From NCBI GenBank assembly GCA_020433785.1, contig JAGRCC010000908.1:1-5653 (forward strand): DNA of 5,653 bases, in the 5' to 3' direction. Below the pieces are notes generated by a model. It was given only the letters and a program-made list of their open reading frames with translations. It ran no database searches and was not told the origin of the DNA. The position numbers and the translations under genes are program-made. Shown here piece after piece: positions 4,736 to 5,653 of this stretch; positions within the stretch are counted from its first letter, which is position 1; every line of letters begins with the position of its first letter. Source of the stretch: Anaerolineae bacterium (GTDB lineage: Bacteria > Chloroflexota > Anaerolineae > 4572-78 > J111).

Positions 4736-5590
4736 ATGAAATTTAACCGACGTACCTTTCTAAAAGGCGCAGCCGGGTTAACGGCCACCGCCTGTTTAAC
4801 CGGCACGGCCGGCGTGGCCGGCTTTCAATACGCCACCCAAATCGAAACCACCTGGTTATCCATCGAACAGCTTCAGGTTCCCCTCAAGAACCTACCCGCT
4901 TCGCTTGAGGGTTTCAAAATTGTTCAGCTCAGCGATATCCATCTCCATCCGTTTACCCAAATCGACTTTGTCAACGAGGTCGTGGCGGCGACCAACCGGT
5001 TGCAGCCGGATTTGGTGGCCCTGACCGGCGACTTCGTACTCAAAACGGCCGGCTCGATCTTCGAGCTGGCCCCGGTCTTGGCGACGCTCAATCCCACCTA
5101 CGGTATCTTTGCCGTGTTGGGCAATCACGATATCTGGACCGACGATCGTACCGTCCGCGCCGGGTTGGAGGAATCCGGGCTAACGGTCTTACGCAATGAA
5201 GGCTTGGCTTTGGGGGTGGGGAAAGGGCAGCTCTACGTGGCCGGCGTCGACGACGGTTGGAGCGGCCGGCCCGATCTGGCGCTGGCGCTCGACCGGCATC
5301 GCGGCGACATCCCGACCCTGCTGCTGGCCCACGAGCCAGACCTGGCCGACCGCTTCGCCGCCGACCGGCGCGTCTCACTGCAACTATCCGGCCACACCCA
5401 CGGCGGCCAGGTGCGCCTGCCGGGCAAAGGCGCGCTGGTGTTGCCGCGTTTGGGGCACAAATATGAGATGGGGCTCTACCGGGTGGCGGACATGTGGGTT
5501 TACACCAATCGCGGCGTGGGCGTTATCGGCCCACCGATTCGGTTCAACTGCCGGCCCGAGGTTACCGAAATCACGCTCGTTGGCGCTTGA
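4736..5590 (+). CDS. Tat-exported metallophosphoesterase, YkuE/YaeI-like
   Basis: A 284-residue calcineurin-type phosphoesterase. The N-terminus has a twin-arginine motif, N4-R5-R6-T-F-L-K10, and a mild hydrophobic stretch (11-30), so the enzyme should be exported folded by the Tat pathway. The metal centre is complete: QLSDIHL with D67 and H69, LTGDF with D99, LGNHD with N130-H131, AHEPD with H199, and GHTHGGQ with H220 and H222. Near the C-terminus, MGLYRV, YTNRGVG and RFNCRPEV are typical of the YkuE/YaeI group. In Bacillus subtilis YkuE is a Tat substrate associated with the cell wall, which fits this protein. Substrate unknown: a phosphodiester or pyrophosphate in the envelope is likely. 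No Shine-Dalgarno is visible in the 14 bases between the previous stop codon and this ATG, so translation may be coupled to the EEP gene. Base composition climbs from about 55% GC in the first 180 bases to about 72% GC in the 5221-5400 part. Confidence 0.92.
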   Translation: MKFNRRTFLKGAAGLTATACLTGTAGVAGFQYATQIETTWLSIEQLQVPLKNLPASLEGFKIVQLSDIHLHPFTQIDFVNEVVAATNRLQPDLVALTGDFVLKTAGSIFELAPVLATLNPTYGIFAVLGNHDIWTDDRTVRAGLEESGLTVLRNEGLALGVGKGQLYVAGVDDGWSGRPDLALALDRHRGDIPTLLLAHEPDLADRFAADRRVSLQLSGHTHGGQVRLPGKGALVLPRLGHKYEMGLYRVADMWVYTNRGVGVIGPPIRFNCRPEVTEITLVGA

Positions 5591-5593
5591 GGC

Positions 5594-5653
5594 TCACCCC
5601 GCCGCCCGGCTCTCGACCGACCAGACCTGCTCCGCCAACTGCCCCTGCCCCAC
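5594..5653 (-). CDS. Possible C-terminal tail of a convergent gene (5' part outside window)
   Basis: On the minus strand an open frame enters from the right edge and ends in TGA at 5594-5596, three bases from the end of the metallophosphoesterase gene. It gives 19 residues ending VWSVESRAAG. Every sense codon has G or C at the third position, as in the neighbouring high-GC coding sequence. The other two minus-strand frames are also open over this short GC-rich stretch, so this is only a suggestion of a convergent gene; no function can be assigned. Confidence 0.3.
   Translation of the reverse strand: MGQGQLAEQVWSVESRAAG

Noticed and set aside
4778..4798. Cys20 of the metallophosphoesterase as a lipoprotein attachment site
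   Set aside because: The preceding residues (LTATA) fit a lipobox poorly, with Ala at -3 and Thr at -2, so a Tat signal or N-terminal anchor without lipidation is more likely.
5088..5466. Several overlapping open frames on both strands inside the metallophosphoesterase gene
   Set aside because: They are Arg/Pro/Ala-rich translations expected by chance in about 72% GC sequence, while the plus-strand frame holds the catalytic GNHD and GHTHGGQ motifs.

Overview
The window looks like a chromosomal stretch of a Chloroflexota-type bacterium (Anaerolineae-like). This is a tentative assignment from protein style: a single-pass LysM protein with a long Pro/Thr/Ser linker and a C-terminal lamin-tail domain, a PadR regulator followed by a HAAS-type membrane protein, and many envelope proteins. 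It cannot be confirmed without a search. GC is about 40-55% over most of the window and rises to about 72% in the last part of the final gene. I see no mobile element, tRNA, rRNA, CRISPR array or obvious foreign island.

Minus-strand half (1-2041): three co-directional genes. From the left edge these are (1) the N-terminal part of a secreted beta-rich protein that runs out of the window, (2) a small single-cysteine glutaredoxin-like protein with a TTG start and its own extended -10 promoter, and (3) a membrane-anchored LysM / lamin-tail-domain protein.

Divergent control region (2042-2249): it carries two strong face-to-face sigma70-type promoters, one for the LysM gene (TTGTCA-N17-TATAAT) and one for padR (TTGACT-N16-TAGAAT). 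The same box (GATGGAG followed by a -10 hexamer and ATC) sits in both promoters in the same orientation relative to transcription, so it forms a 19-20 base imperfect inverted repeat. This is a good candidate operator linking the two divergent units.

Plus-strand half (2250-5590): padR, a HAAS-domain polytopic membrane protein, a membrane-anchored endonuclease/exonuclease/phosphatase-fold protein with VanJ-like topology, and a Tat-exported YkuE/YaeI-type metallophosphoesterase. The last three are closely spaced (59 and 14 bases) and probably form an operon. The layout suggests a PadR/HAAS-controlled cell-envelope unit that puts two phosphoesterases on the outer face of the membrane, opposite a cell-wall-binding LysM protein. 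The functional link is inference; the gene identities rest on visible motifs. After the last gene, a short minus-strand open frame at the right edge may be the tail of a convergent gene.
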